In this document: positions 10,527-19,999 of the stretch, in pieces
Layout of the letters: each line of letters begins with the position of its first letter
Position numbering within the stretch: position 1 is the stretch's first letter
Assembly: GCA_034440575.1 (NCBI GenBank)
Contig: JAOTOL010001656.1
Span: forward strand, 2,544,501 to 2,608,500
Direction of reading: 5' to 3'
DNA: 64,000 bases
Origin: Imbricaverruca yamaguchii
Taxonomy: Eukaryota; Arthropoda; Thecostraca; Neoverrucidae
Program-made: the position numbers and the translations under genes
Notes under the pieces: model-generated
What the model was told of the DNA's origin: nothing
Database searches by the model: none
Seen by the model: only the letters and a program-made list of their open reading frames with translations

Positions 10527-12009
10527 CTATGGCAGATCGGGCTATCGATGTCATACACCGGGGCTGGGGGGATGGAGTTCGACGGAGATACATGGAGTAC
10601 CTGGAGAGACGTGGGGCTGGCATACAATGGTTACGTGATGAATGGAAAATAGTTCAAATACATGAACCAGCAGGCATGAAGTAAGTCACGTGCACATGTA
10701 GCGCAACTGGAGCACACTTCGGGCATGTCGTGTCAGGCAGTGCGTTAAGATAACAGCTTAGTAGCCTATACCATTATGCCTTGAGCCAAGGTTAGCAGAC
10801 TGGCATACCTAAACTCTTCCCGTTCTATTACGCACTATTACCACCGCCCTTATGTGAGGGACACTTTTGCACCATGTCACTATTCTTTCTGTATCAGAGG
10901 AGATAGCAATTCAGCTATATAGTCATATAAGCGATACTTTTAGTAGCTGTTGTCGATTTAAAGGCCGCGAGAATGTGGTTAAAACGGCAAGGTCGGCTAA
11001 TTATTTTTTTTGGTAAAAATTTCATCCGAGTTCTTGCTGGGGTGGCCCGCCTACTTCAGCCCTGGCTGCCGCTGCCGGTCGAGAGCGACGAGGAGACAGA
11101 GTCTACGTGGTCCCCACCGCAATAGCCATTCTGTCCGGCGCGACACCGGCTGACAAAAGGCGATGATGAATCGTGTGAATCGCCCGCCACCGACCCTGCT
11201 CTAACTTGCAGGGGATTGGCATTCTTGCAAGCAAGCTACAGCGTAAGGTACGTGCTAATTGTACAGTTCATCGCTGCTTTGACCTTCATGATGAACGAAA
11301 TTTATTTGAGAGAAGTAGGTGCAAAAGTACATTCAGCAAAACATTAGTGACGCGCTGTGACAGAGCCAACCCGTTCGAGGGTTGCAATCCCTTAGCGATC
11401 GAAGGACGATGGCTTCAACAACGTGCATCTTCAGAACTACATAAATTATATCTTTAACGGACATCTGAACCTATGGGTCTGGCTTAGGATGGTCCCTAGG
11501 CCAAATTGGGCGGGTATTTGAAGCCTAAGTTGGACTAGGAGTAGCTTGCTTTTATCCGATTCCCGTAGTCTACTTTGCAAGTCCCAACAGCATGTTGCTC
11601 GGAATACTCTGCCCTATGCTATTATCTAATAATATTATCCAACGCTAATATCAATGCAAATGTGCAGTGTCAAAAATGAAGGTAATCAGGCCTTACACTA
11701 ACATGCATATAGCAGTCTGCTCATAAGTACCTATAAGATGTCCCAGTTTCCTGGATTATATTTCACGCACTAGCACCTTTGTAGCCGGACATTCCATAAT
11801 CCTCCCTAATTGAATGAACAGCACGACCATAAAGGGTCATGAAGGCCAATCATGCTGACCGGCCTCAACAGGACTTTCCAGGTCAGCTAGTTCGAAGCTC
11901 CTATTTAAAGTCCAAAGCCCTTGAACTTCAAATCGACCTGGCTAGCGACTTGACCATCCACCTTTCCTTGTACTATGTTCTCTGTACTCCCTGTAATTGC
12001 TAAGCTCAC
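10527..12009. other. Intron with no recognised element
   Basis: About 1.5 kb between exons 12 and 13. I see no tandem array, retroelement coding remnant or RNA gene. A short GC-rich stretch near 11040-11110 and a Gln-poor ORF at 11206-11457 are not supported as genes. Confidence 0.5.
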
Positions 12010-12392
12010 CGACGCTTGATATCGCGGATGAAACCAGCGAATGGGCGTCCTTTACGGTCCAGAGGGTCATCCACCAGGTCGCCCAGCTGTTTCGCCAGGC
12101 CGTCGCCAGGCGGCTGCTTTTCTCCATCGCCGCTAACGGCTCCGTTCGGGCCGCTGGCGCCACCCAGACCGGCTAAGTCCTTCGCCTCGCGCTTCTTCTC
12201 CAGCAATGCCAGCCTCTCGCGCTTGCGCTCTTGAATCTCGCGTGAGCGCATCTGCAGCTCGTGCACATCCAACACGTCCGGGTTGGTCGTCCAGTCGATA
12301 GGTGGCAGCACCAGCGTGTCGTCCAGAAACTCTTTGAAGGCCCACATCAGGTCGTTGCGATTCTCAGCCTTGTAGACCGCTTCGTGGAACGA
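12010..12392 (-). CDS. SLC4A (AE-like): AE exon 12: end of cytoplasmic domain and linker to the membrane
   Basis: Acceptor CTCGACAG (12393-12400) and donor GTGAGCTTA (12001-12009) bound 383 nt, phase 0 in and phase 2 out. It encodes SFHEAVYKAENRNDLMWAF, FLDDTLVLPPIDW, a charged helix (ELQMRSREIQERKRERLALL), a low-complexity Gly/Ala/Asp insert, and DDPLDRKGRPFAGFIRDIKR. FLD-S-VLPP and DPL-RTGR-FGG-IRDI-RRYP are family signatures. It is the largest complete exon in the window. The Gly-rich insert varies among AE proteins. Confidence 0.97.
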
Positions 12393-12609
12393 CTGTCGAG
12401 TGGAGACGCCATGGATAGCTTAGTATTGGGCGACCGGGCACAGGCAGCGCGAGAAAACGAGGCCGGGCATCTGAATATTTCGTGACTATCATCAGCCGAT
12501 TTCCAGCCACATCGCTTATCGTCCTCCCGCTCAACACAACGCACACCATGGCATACAGCCGGAAATTGTGTGCGCGATCTGACTGATGGTCCACCAAGAG
12601 TAGTGTGTG

Positions 12610-12631
12610 TGTGGGGGGGGGGAAGCTCACC
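12610..12631. repeat. Short GT tract plus poly-G next to a donor
   Basis: GTGTGTGTG followed by ten G lies directly beside exon 11's donor (GTGAGCTTCC then a C run on the minus strand). It may affect splicing, or be a sequencing weak spot. Confidence 0.7.
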
Positions 12632-12735
12632 GGACTGGACATGAGCGTGGCGAAGGCACGACCCGTCTCGTTGTAGTCTTCAAACCCATCCTGCGGCCCG
12701 ATGAGGAAGAAGATAAACCGCACCGGCAACGGCAC
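12631..12735 (-). CDS. SLC4A (AE-like): AE exon 11: cytoplasmic domain
   Basis: Acceptor CATTTCCAG (12736-12744) and donor GTGAGCTTCC (12621-12630) bound 105 nt, phase 0 on both sides. It encodes VPLPVRFIFFLIGPQ, a short variable step, DYNETGRAFATLM and SSP. VPVPVRFLF-LLGP and DYHEIGRS-ATLMSD are strong band-3 cytoplasmic domain signatures. Confidence 0.97.
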
Positions 12736-13195
12736 CTGGAAATGGAAAACAGGCCGCCCTTGAAACCAGGATGGGTGCACAAGCATATTTGGAAGCAAAT
12801 GCAGAGTAGTATTATAACACAGTCCATGAATAAAATACACGGCACTGTACCGACTATACCAGGTCTTTCCAATACTCTTACCAATAGCGAATACAATTAC
12901 GGGACTGGTACCATAGTGTGGCAGAATTCATCGCAGCTATCTGCTGTCGCATTATCTGGTGAGCAGAAGGCCTCGTCGCAGGCCGAGCGGACAAAGACAG
13001 CATTACGCTGGACATCGAGCCTTCCTCAAACCTTCGTTTTAAGGTTACGAAAGATACAAAGAATAGCCCAGTAATGCACTACTATCTGCTACACACCCCA
13101 CATCCAGTGATTACTGTCTGCAGGTCTACTTGACATTGTATTAACCACCATTCCGTGGAGACATATTTTCAGCCCGACGACGAGCCTGTCGTGCA

Positions 13196-13385
13196 GCTAT
13201 CAGGGCCACGAGAGCAGAGGCGAAAATATGCCCTGAGCAGAAAATAGGCCCTGATCGCTGCTCTCGTGGCCCAGCGATCAGGGCCACGAGAGCAGAGGCG
13301 AAAATATGCCCTGAGCAGAAAATAGGCCCTGATCGCTGCTCTCGTGGCCCAGCTATCAGGGCCACGAGAGCAGAGGCGAACAGCC
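13196..13385. repeat. 78-bp tandem repeat (about 2.4 copies) with internal inverted repeat
   Basis: CAGGGCCACGAGAGCAGAGG recurs at 13200, 13278 and 13356. Each unit also carries the complement CTGCTCTCGTGGCCC, so a unit can fold into a hairpin with arms GGGCCACGAGAGCAG and CTGCTCTCGTGGCCC. The array ends about 90 bp below exon 10's donor. Confidence 0.9.
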
Positions 13386-13476
13386 ATCAGACCTTGCCAT
13401 AGCTAACACCAGATCCCAGCTTCTCCGACCCCGAGTGACGCGTAGTCCTCACCTGCCGTGACCAGCTGCCTCTCAC

Positions 13477-13665
13477 CTCTGTGATGCCCGGCAGGAAGGT
13501 GCCCTCGGCCAACCTCACGAACGCCGACACCGGCTTGTCGACGAAGTCGACGCGTCCCACGTTCACACTGAACGACTCGGTGCCGGGCGCCATACGCCGC
13601 AGGATGTTGTGATGCGACATGAAGCGGCGCAGGTCTTCGTTGCTCTGCACACTTTCGCCTCCGAT
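13477..13665 (-). CDS. SLC4A (AE-like): AE exon 10: cytoplasmic domain
   Basis: Acceptor TACCCGCCAG (13666-13675) and donor GTGAGAGG (13469-13476) bound 63 codons, phase 0 on both sides. It encodes ILRRMAPGTESFSVNVGRVD and FVDKPVSAFVRLAEGTFLPG. In vertebrate AEs the matching block is KIP..AEA..VLVG.V.FL..P..AFVRL. The first about 20 residues (IGGESVQSNEDLRRFMSHH) are less conserved. Confidence 0.96.
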
Positions 13666-13699
13666 CTGGCGGGTAGCACGGGTCACAAATCAGAGGCCA

Positions 13700-14036
13700 T
13701 CAGGGGTCAGAGGTCATGGGTCAGAGGTCACGGGCCAGAGGCCATGGGTCGGAGGTCATGGGTCAGATGTCATGGGTCAGAGGTCATGGGTCAGAGGTCA
13801 TGGGTCAGAGGTCATGGGTTAGAGGTTATGGGTCAGAGGTCATGGACAGAGGTCATGGGTCAGAGGGCATGGGTCAGAGGGCATGGGCCAGAGGTCATGG
13901 GTCAGAGGGCATGGACCAGAGGTCATGGGTCAGAGGACATGGGTCAGAGGTCATAGGCCAGAGGTCATGAGTCAGAGGTCATGGGTCAGAGGTCAGAGGT
14001 CAGAGCTCAGGGGTCAGAGCTCAGAGGTCATCCGTC
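13700..14036. repeat. 15-bp minisatellite, about 22 copies, just upstream of an acceptor
   Basis: The unit is GGTCATGGGTCAGAG. The array begins about 35 bp upstream of exon 10's acceptor. On the minus strand it is pyrimidine-rich with recurring CTCTGACCCATGACC, so CTGAC and ATGAC branch-point-like motifs recur every 15 bp. On the plus strand it gives GGGTCA-g-AGGTCA half-site pairs. Decayed GTCA-rich copies run on to about 14170. Confidence 0.95.
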
Positions 14037-14311
14037 AGACTCGTGTCAGATTCACGGTGATCAGGTGTCACGGTGAGCTATCACAGTGGGTCTCGGCTCA
14101 TCTGTCAGAGGTGACACATGACGTTATGGTGCCACGGTGGGCTGTCACAATAGGTCCGAGCTCATCTGCCACACCCACACCGCGCAACTAACGGCTCGTC
14201 TTGGCCGTAGTGGCCAGAGGCTAGCACTGTCACACAATGGTTAGAGGGCCACCACCACACATTGGTTAGGAATTCTGGGGTGGCAGCCGCACGCTGCTGG
14301 TGGTCGGCTGC

Positions 14312-16708
14312 TAATTGGCGGGGTCCAGAGGGTCCGCCCTGTCAAGACAGGTACTGGCTGGCGGGGTCCAGAGGGTCCGCTCTGTCAATAAGGTTGAAAC
14401 AGGTACTGGCTGGGGGGTCCAGAGGGTCCGCTCTGTCAATACAGGTACTGGCTGGGGGGTCCAGAGGGTCCGCTCTGTCAAGACAGGTACTGGCTGGCGG
14501 GGTCCAGAGGGTGTCTGTTACAGGTACTGGCTGGCGGGGTCCAGAGGGTCCGCTCTGTCAATACAGGTACTGGCTGGAGGGGTCCAGAGGGTCCGCCCTG
14601 TCAAGACAGGTACTGGCTGGCGGGGTCCAGAGGATCCGCTCTGTCAAGACAGGTACTGGCTGGCGGGGTCCAGAGGGTCCGCTCTGTCAATACAGGTACT
14701 GGCTGGCGGGGTCCAGAGGGTCCGCTCTGTCAAGACAGGCACTGGCTGGCGGGGTCCAGAGGGTCCGCTCTGTCAATACAGGTACTGGCTGGAGGGGTCC
14801 AGAGGGTCCGCCCTGTCAAGACAGGTACTGGCTGGCGGGGTCCAGAGGGTCCGCCCTGTCAAGACAGGTACTGGCTGGCGGGGTCCAGAGGGTCCGCTCT
14901 GTTAATACAGGTACTGGCTAGCGGGGTCCAGAGGGTCCGCTCTGTCAAGACAGGTACTGGCTGGCGGGGTCCAGAGGGTCCGCTCTGTCAATACAGGTAC
15001 TGGCTGGCGGGGTCCAGAGGGCCCGCCCTGTCAAGACAGGTACTGGCTGGCGGGGTCCAGAGGGTCCGCTCTGTTAAGACAGGTACTGGCTGGCGGGGTC
15101 CAGAGGGTCCGCCCTGTCAAGACAGGTACTGGCTGGCGGGGTCCAGAGGGTCCGCCCTGTCAAGACAGGTACTGGCTAGCGGGGTCCAGAGGGTCCGCCC
15201 TGTCAAGACAGGTACTGGCTAGCAGGGTCCAGAGGGTCCGCTCTGTCAATACAGGTACTGGCTGGCGGGGTCCAGAGGGTCCGCTCTGTCAAGACAGGTA
15301 CTGGCTGGCGGGGTCCAGAGGGTCCGCTCTGTCAAGACAGGTACTGGCTGGCGGGGTCCAGAGGGTCCGCTCTGTCAAGACAGGTACTGGCTGGAGGGGT
15401 CCAGAGGGTCCGCCCTGTCAAGACAGGTACTGGCTGGCGGGGTCCAGAGGGTCCGCTCTGTCAATACAGGTACTGGCTGGCGGGGTCCAGAGGGTCCGCT
15501 CTGTCAAGACAGGTACTGGCTGGCGGGGTCCAGAGGGTCCGCTCTGTCAAGACAGGTACTGGCTGGCGGGGTCCAGAGAGTCCGCTCTGTCAATACAGGT
15601 ACTGGCTGGCGGGGTCCAGAGGGTCCGCTCTGTCAAGACAGGTACTGGCTGGCGGGGTCCAGAGGGTCCGCTCTGTCAATACAGGTACTGGCTGGCGGGG
15701 TCCAGAGGGTCCGCTCTGTCAAGACAGGTACTGGCTGGCGGGGTCCAGAGGGTCCGCCCTGTCAAGACAGGTACTGGCTGGCGGGGTCCAGAGGGTCCGC
15801 CCTGTCAAGACAGGTACTGGCTGGCGGGGTCCAGAGGGTCCGCTCTGTCAAGACAGGTACTGGCTGGCGGGGTCCAGAGGGTCCGCTCTGTCAAGACAGG
15901 TACTGGCTAGCGGGGTCCAGAGGGTCCGCTCTGTCAATACAGGTACTGGCTGGCGGGGTCCAGAGGGTCCGCTCTGTCAAGACAGGTACTGGCTGGGGGG
16001 TCCAGAGGGTCCGCTCTGTCAAGACAGGTACTGGGGGGTCCGAGTCCGCTCTGTCACAGGTACTGCTGGGGGTCGGAGTCCGCTCTGTCGAACAGGTACT
16101 GGCTGGCGGGGTCCGAGGGTCCGCTCTGTCAGACAGGTACTGGCTGGCGGTCCAGGGTCCGCTCTGTCTAGACAGGTACTGGCTGGCGGGGTCCAGAGAG
16201 TCCGCTCTGTCTAGACAGGTACGGGCTGGAGGGGTCCAGAGGGTCCGCTCTGTCAAGACAGGTAATGGCTGGCGGGGTCCAGAGGGTCCGCTCTGTCAAG
16301 ACAGGTACTGGCTGGCGGGGTCCAGAGGGTCCGCTCTGTCAAGACAGGTACTGGCTGGCGGGGTCCAGAGGGTCCGCCCTGTCAAGACAGGTACTGGCTG
16401 GCGGGGTCCAGAGGGTCCGCTCTGTCAATACAGGTACTGGCTGGCGGGGTCCAGAGGGTCCGCTCTGTCAAGACAGGTAATGGCTAGCGGGGTCCAGAGG
16501 ATCCGCTCTGTCAATACAGGTACTGGCTGGCGGGGTCCAGAGGGTCCGCTCTGTCGAGACAGGTACTGGCTGGCGGGGTCCAGAGAGTCCGCTCTGTCAA
16601 GACAGGTACTGGCTGGCGGGGTCCAGAGGGTCCGCTCTGTCAAGACAGGTACTGGCTGGCGGGGTCCAGAGGGTCCGCTCTGTCAAGACAGGTAATGGCT
16701 GGCGGGTC
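14312..16708. repeat. 43-bp minisatellite, about 56 copies
   Basis: The unit begins GGTACTGGCTGGCGGGGTCC, then AGAGGGTCCGCTCTGTCAAGACA, with common variants CGCC for CGCT and AATA for AAGA. The stretch at about 16030-16160 is unusually rich in small deletions compared with the rest, as expected of consensus errors. The period is not a multiple of 3. No coding sense. Confidence 0.97.
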
Positions 16709-18402
16709 AGTAGATCCGCGGTTATCGGTCCGAATACTTGAACTGTCCTTCGAGTGTTCGCGTTGAATAAGAAGACCGTCCGGTTGTTAAACATATCGCC
16801 AATGTGGTTGGTGGCGAATAGCACCACGGAATGTATGAATGAAATAGCATTTGGACATAGATGCACAATGACTGCACTGAATGTGTGTTGGGTATTATCA
16901 CTGGTTTTTTGGTTCAACTGCTTTCTGCATAGCTTATATATATGTATGCATTAGAATCCTGCCCATACAAAGCATGCGCCATCCTACAAACATACCATTA
17001 TTGTTAGGGATAATATTATTTTCTCATACATCTAAAACAGAATGCATGCAAATCACCTTATCAAATCTAAGACAACGAATACCTAATCGTATGTTGCTTG
17101 GAAGAAAATAACATGAGCAAGCAACAACACAAAAAATACACCGGCATGCACACAGCGACAAGTGCTTGATTGGCTGCGAGAGATCCAAAAGGGACCACAA
17201 ATCACAACGATGAAGCATGCTGCCATGCACAGAGGCAGCAGTGGAGACCTCACAATTGGCTATGTTGTTGTGCGACCGTAGGTGACGATCAGGATGGTGC
17301 TGAAGATGAAATCCCAGAGCGCACCGTTTCCTACACTGACTATCCACAAAAAATGTGATACATTACACCGCATGTACCCACAGTAGCGTAGGTACCGTCC
17401 ACAACAGGCTACGGCGTATGCGCACCACCACCAGAGGCGAATACAGGAATGCAGGGGAAGCACTGGACAGGTGCCTCCTCCATTCCATATGGAAAAGTTC
17501 GGCGTTCTGATCGGGAAGGGCATCCTACCGGGGAGGCTGAAGTACACGCCCACCTTCGTTCAAGAAAGAGATAGAGATAGAGAGATATATAAACAGAGAT
17601 AGAGAAAGAGAAAGTGGGGGGGGGGTTCCACGACGGATGGGGCAGCCCTGTGAACTTGTCCCTTCTTTCACTAATCAACTTTTTTTCGCACAATTGTGCT
17701 GCTTGTTCACCTAGCAGGGATTCGAGATTGAACCGACGTATTGTTAAAGCTTTTAACCTCGGTGAAATACGGATATTTTGTGAAATTAGTGTAGCAATTA
17801 TTAGATAATTGCAAGAGCTGGTCAAATAATTCCACAGACATGAAGATAGTAGCAGGCTGTAGCGAACTGCTGACATACGGCCTGTGCAAGTGAAATAGGT
17901 AGGTACGATTGACATGAACATTTTCTGTACTCAAGATTGTACTTGAGATACCGCCTTCAGTAATTTACCCTGGACGGATGTCCACGGTAGGTGAATTTCT
18001 TGCGAAATACCCATACACTAATCTTCACCGAACGAGTAGTTTGTAAGTCACAATAGCAGACATACAAACACAAAAACGTCAACCTTACCTCCGGCGTCAC
18101 TGCGCTCTGCAAGAAACAGACAACAACATCAGCTTGCTGTCGTCATAAGATTACACACCAGTGCTTAGATCCCGCACGTGAAGCATCAGTCACCATGACT
18201 TTGACAAAGAAGATGTGTGGTCGCAGCTGCAAGTTGTTCGATGTTCAGAACACAGAACCGATAAAAATATAACCAGCGCCAATACCCGTTTACCGACACT
18301 TGCACCGTAGAACAACATGTTGAAGCAACATGTTCGAGTGAGCCATAACCAGTTGTGTTCTCTGAGCTCGCGTCGAGAACAATAGAGTTGTGGACCACTG
18401 AC
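16709..18402. other. Intron without recognised genes
   Basis: AT-richer DNA between the 43-bp array and exon 9. It includes a purine-rich GAGATAGAGA tract at 17565-17620 and a short poly-G at about 17617. A minus-strand hydrophobic stretch near 17265-17335 is not linked to suitable splice phases and is not called. Confidence 0.5.
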
Positions 18403-18522
18403 CGAGTTGTGGCGCGGAATCTGTCCATGCGATGACGACATCACCGACAGCGTGTTCTTCGACTTCTCCTTCTCGACGTCGGTGAGGGAGCGGGCCGAGT
18501 TGTTTCGCATGTCCGCCAGACT
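18403..18522 (-). CDS. SLC4A (AE-like): AE exon 9: linker in the cytoplasmic region
   Basis: Acceptor CACTCCACAG (18523-18532) and donor GTCAGTGG (18395-18402) bound exactly 40 codons, phase 0 on both sides. The peptide SLADMRNNSARSLTDVEKEK continues to MSSSHGQIPRHNS. It sits where AE2 has its Ser-rich, low-conservation linker after RNISAGSL. The exon is supported by splice sites, phase and an uninterrupted frame more than by conservation. Skipping it would keep the frame. Confidence 0.85.
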
Positions 18523-18919
18523 CTGTGGAGTGCAGGTCATGTTAGGTCGGGCCGGCGGTGCCGCCGAGCGGTCAGACTTGCACGTTTATTGCATTTGCCA
18601 TCGCTGTATTGCCAGTTATCGCGCAAGGGTTCAGGGGGTGTGAAGCCGGTCTGAAGTTTGGAACATGACATCAGGCGACACTCTTAGGGATCTATATACC
18701 AAGGGCAACACCATCCACTCTCTGGAGGTAGCTGCATGTAGGAAGGCATTCACTATACATCTGCGTTTGCCACGTCTCGGCCTTGGCACGATCTTCAAGG
18801 CGGGCAAACGTGCCCCTCCCCTGACATGAGTACTCCGTGATCGAATGGTGCGCATCTTATTGCAGCATGGGCTTTGTCGACTGACATCTCGCTCATCGCC
18901 AGTACGCCCGATCATCCTT

Positions 18920-19598
18920 TAGCCTAGCTCGCGGCCAGCTCCTCCCACTGACCATCTCCTTACGAAACCCCTGACCAACACTACCCGACCGGTCTGTGGC
19001 TTAGCTCGTGACCAGTTCCCCTCGCTGAGCATCGCCTAACATAACACGTGACCAACACTACCCGACCGATATGTGGTTTAGCTCGTGACCAACTCCTCTC
19101 GCTGATCTGCAGCCTAACCTCCGTCCAGCTCCTCTAACTGACCCGTTACCAGCCGCCCAGTCTGACCAGCAGCCTAACCCCCGATCAGCTCTTCCAACTG
19201 GCCCGTTACCAGCCGCCCAGTCTGACCTGCAGCCTAACCTCCGTCCAGCTCCTCCAACTGACCAGTTACCAGCCGCCAAGTCTGACCTGCATCCTAACCC
19301 CCGATCAGCTCCTCCAAGTGACCCGTTACCAGCCGCCCAGTCTGACCTGCAGCATAACCTCCGTCCAGCTCCTCCAACTGACCCGTTACCAGCCGCCCAG
19401 TCTGACCTGCAGCCTAACCCCCGATCAGCTCCTCCAAGTGACCCGCTACCAGCCGCCCAGTCTGACCAGCAGCCTAACCCCCGATCAGCTCCTCCAAGTG
19501 ACCCGCTACCAGCCGCCCAGTCTGACCTGCAGCCTAACCCCCGATCAGCTCCTCCAAGTGACCCGCTACCAGCCGCCCAGTCTGACCTGCAGCTTGAT
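18920..19598. repeat. 60-bp minisatellite (with older about 78-bp units) carrying a splice donor
   Basis: From about 19080 to 19598 units repeat every 60 bp and contain CAGTCTGACCTGCAGC, the plus-strand image of CTGCAG then GTCAGACTG, exon 8's donor. Two variants read CTGACCAGCAGC. The older units at 18920-19080 include CGTGACCAGTTCCCCTCGCT, close to exon 8's coding end (plus strand CGTGACAAGTTCCTGTTGCT). This indicates the array grew from the exon 3' end plus donor. Confidence 0.93.
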
Positions 19599-19801
19599 GC
19601 GTGACAAGTTCCTGTTGCTCATGTAGTTGCGCAGGCCGCGAGCGTTGCTGCTTTCGGTCACGTGCTGTCGGCGCAGCAGTAGGGTGCGCATCACAGCACC
19701 GAAGTCCTGCTGCTTGATGCAGTCGTCGCTCACCAGCTGTGTGGCGATTCTGTGACTAATAGCCGTCGAGTCGTGCTCCTCCACGTCCAGCAACAGCGTG
19801 C
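19587..19801 (-). CDS. SLC4A (AE-like): AE exon 8: cytoplasmic domain
   Basis: Acceptor GTTGTCAG (19802-19809) and donor GTCAGACTG (19578-19586) bound 215 nt, phase 1 in and phase 0 out. It encodes TLLLDVEEHDSTAISHRIAT, QLVSDDCIKQQDFGAVMRTL and LLRRQHVTES, ending NYMSNRNLSRIKLQ. It aligns to the AE block AVLLDLDQQTLPGVAHQVVE..I..D.I....R..VLRALLLKHSH and the RNIS segment. Its 3' border is embedded in the 60-bp donor array and its 5' border is duplicated once upstream. Confidence 0.97.
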
Positions 19802-19925
19802 CTGACAACAACACGTACGTCAGGAGGGAGTGTGTAGAGGCATTGTGGTAGGAGTCGTGCTTCTCCGGGTCTAGCAGCAGCATACCTGACGATCACACAG
19901 GCGGCAGGAGCGGGTGTGGAGAGGC
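19768..19925. repeat. 84-bp tandem duplication spanning an acceptor and exon start
   Basis: GAGTCGTGCTCCTCCACGTC at 19768 recurs as GAGTCGTGCTTCTCCGGGTC at 19852, and similarity continues through the acceptor to GTGTGGAGAGGC. On the minus strand the outer copy reads CAG then GTATGCTGCTGCTAGACCCG, encoding MLLLDPEKHDS against the real TLLLDVEEHDS. It is a pseudo-acceptor, 28 codons upstream. Confidence 0.88.
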
Positions 19926-19999
19926 GTATCCAAAGACAATATAGAAATAGTCGTCAGCAATGTTACAAAGGGGGTTTATATGACCAGGGAGAGTGTCTT

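Noticed and set aside
17265..17335. Hydrophobic minus-strand stretch resembling a membrane exon
   Set aside because: It has no acceptor/donor pair of compatible phase, and the exchanger reads continuously without it.
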